Shown here: positions 6,287-6,433 of the stretch, in pieces
Numbering within the stretch: position 1 is the first letter of the stretch
How the letters are laid out: every line of letters begins with the position of its first letter
From: Gammaproteobacteria bacterium
Lineage (GTDB): Bacteria > Pseudomonadota > Gammaproteobacteria > SZUA-229
Direction: 5' to 3'
Assembly (NCBI GenBank): GCA_029880105.1
Contig: JAOUPA010000105.1
Location: 1-6,433, forward strand
Length of the DNA stretch: 6,433 nucleotides
The notes under the pieces: model-generated
The model's database searches: none
Seen by the model: the letters and a program-made list of their open reading frames with translations, nothing else
What the model was told of the DNA's origin: nothing
Position numbers and translations under genes: made by a program

Positions 6287-6325
6287 AAAACAACAATGCG
6301 CCGTTAAATGGCGCATTGTTGTTTT
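6287..6325. terminator. Strong intrinsic terminator, probably bidirectional
   Basis: The 16-base perfect arms run from 6287 to 6302 and from 6310 to 6325, with a 7-base loop (GTTAAAT). The inner stem is GC-rich (TGCGCC/GGCGCA) and the outer stem is A/T-rich, supplying a U-rich end on either strand (TTGTTGTTTT on +, TTGTTGTTTTT on -). It lies between the cytochrome stop (6267) and the convergent reading frame ending at 6355. Confidence 0.88.
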
Positions 6326-6354
6326 AGACTATTACTAGACCCCAGTCAGTCGAG

Positions 6355-6432
6355 CTATCTACCGGCCTTTACCGTAAAGGTGTCGGTATCACTACCACCG
6401 AGATTCTTGTTATTACAGGAAAGTTTATCGCC
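6355..6432 (-). CDS. Probable C-terminal end of an unidentified protein (continues beyond the right edge)
   Basis: On the minus strand a frame is open from the window edge for 25 residues, ending LGGSDTDTFTVKAGR before a TAG at 6355-6357. It is the longest minus frame here (another stops after 20 codons, the third at once). The composition is protein-like, and the bidirectional terminator just beyond it fits a convergent gene end. The polar, Thr/Asp/Gly-rich ending with 'DTFTVKAG' would suit a beta-rich secreted or surface protein, but 25 residues are too few to assign a family. Confidence 0.5.
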   Translation of the reverse strand, partial: GDKLSCNNKNLGGSDTDTFTVKAGR

Positions 6433-6433
6433 A

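Overview
The window looks like a chromosomal segment of a gammaproteobacterium of moderate GC. The valyl-tRNA synthetase end closely follows the E. coli type, the chemoreceptor has an E. coli Tar/Tsr-like signalling hairpin, and the small b-type cytochrome is of the proteobacterial CybB/b561 kind. No mobile element, CRISPR array, tRNA or rRNA was seen. The organism assignment is inference.

Layout from left to right: (1) the C-terminal 420 residues of valS on +, starting just before the KMSKS loop and ending at 1264; (2) a bidirectional hairpin terminator at about 1286-1317; (3) a complete 697-residue methyl-accepting chemotaxis protein on - (1345-3438), with a tandemly duplicated periplasmic sensor and a C-terminal CheR-type pentapeptide; (4) a 309-base AT-rich divergent intergenic region (3439-3747); (5) an uncharacterised cytoplasmic protein gene on + (3748-4298) that appears split by a one-base frameshift near 3837; (6) two uncharacterised membrane-protein genes on -, 4347-5045 (two membrane segments, SHOCT-like tail) and 5174-5476 (100 residues, an internally duplicated four-helix membrane protein); (7) a divergent intergenic region (5477-5643) with a TATAAT box; (8) a cytochrome b561-type gene on + (5644-6267) with an acidic, histidine-rich loop; (9) a strong hairpin terminator at 6287-6325; (10) the probable last 25 codons of a gene on - that runs off the right edge.

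The genes do not form one pathway. valS is housekeeping, the chemoreceptor is an orphan (no che genes in view), and the others are single genes in alternating orientations. I see no convincing new multi-gene system. The most noteworthy points are three proteins built from internal duplications (chemoreceptor sensor, frameshifted gene product, 100-residue membrane protein), the frameshift, and the chemoreceptor's CheR tether.
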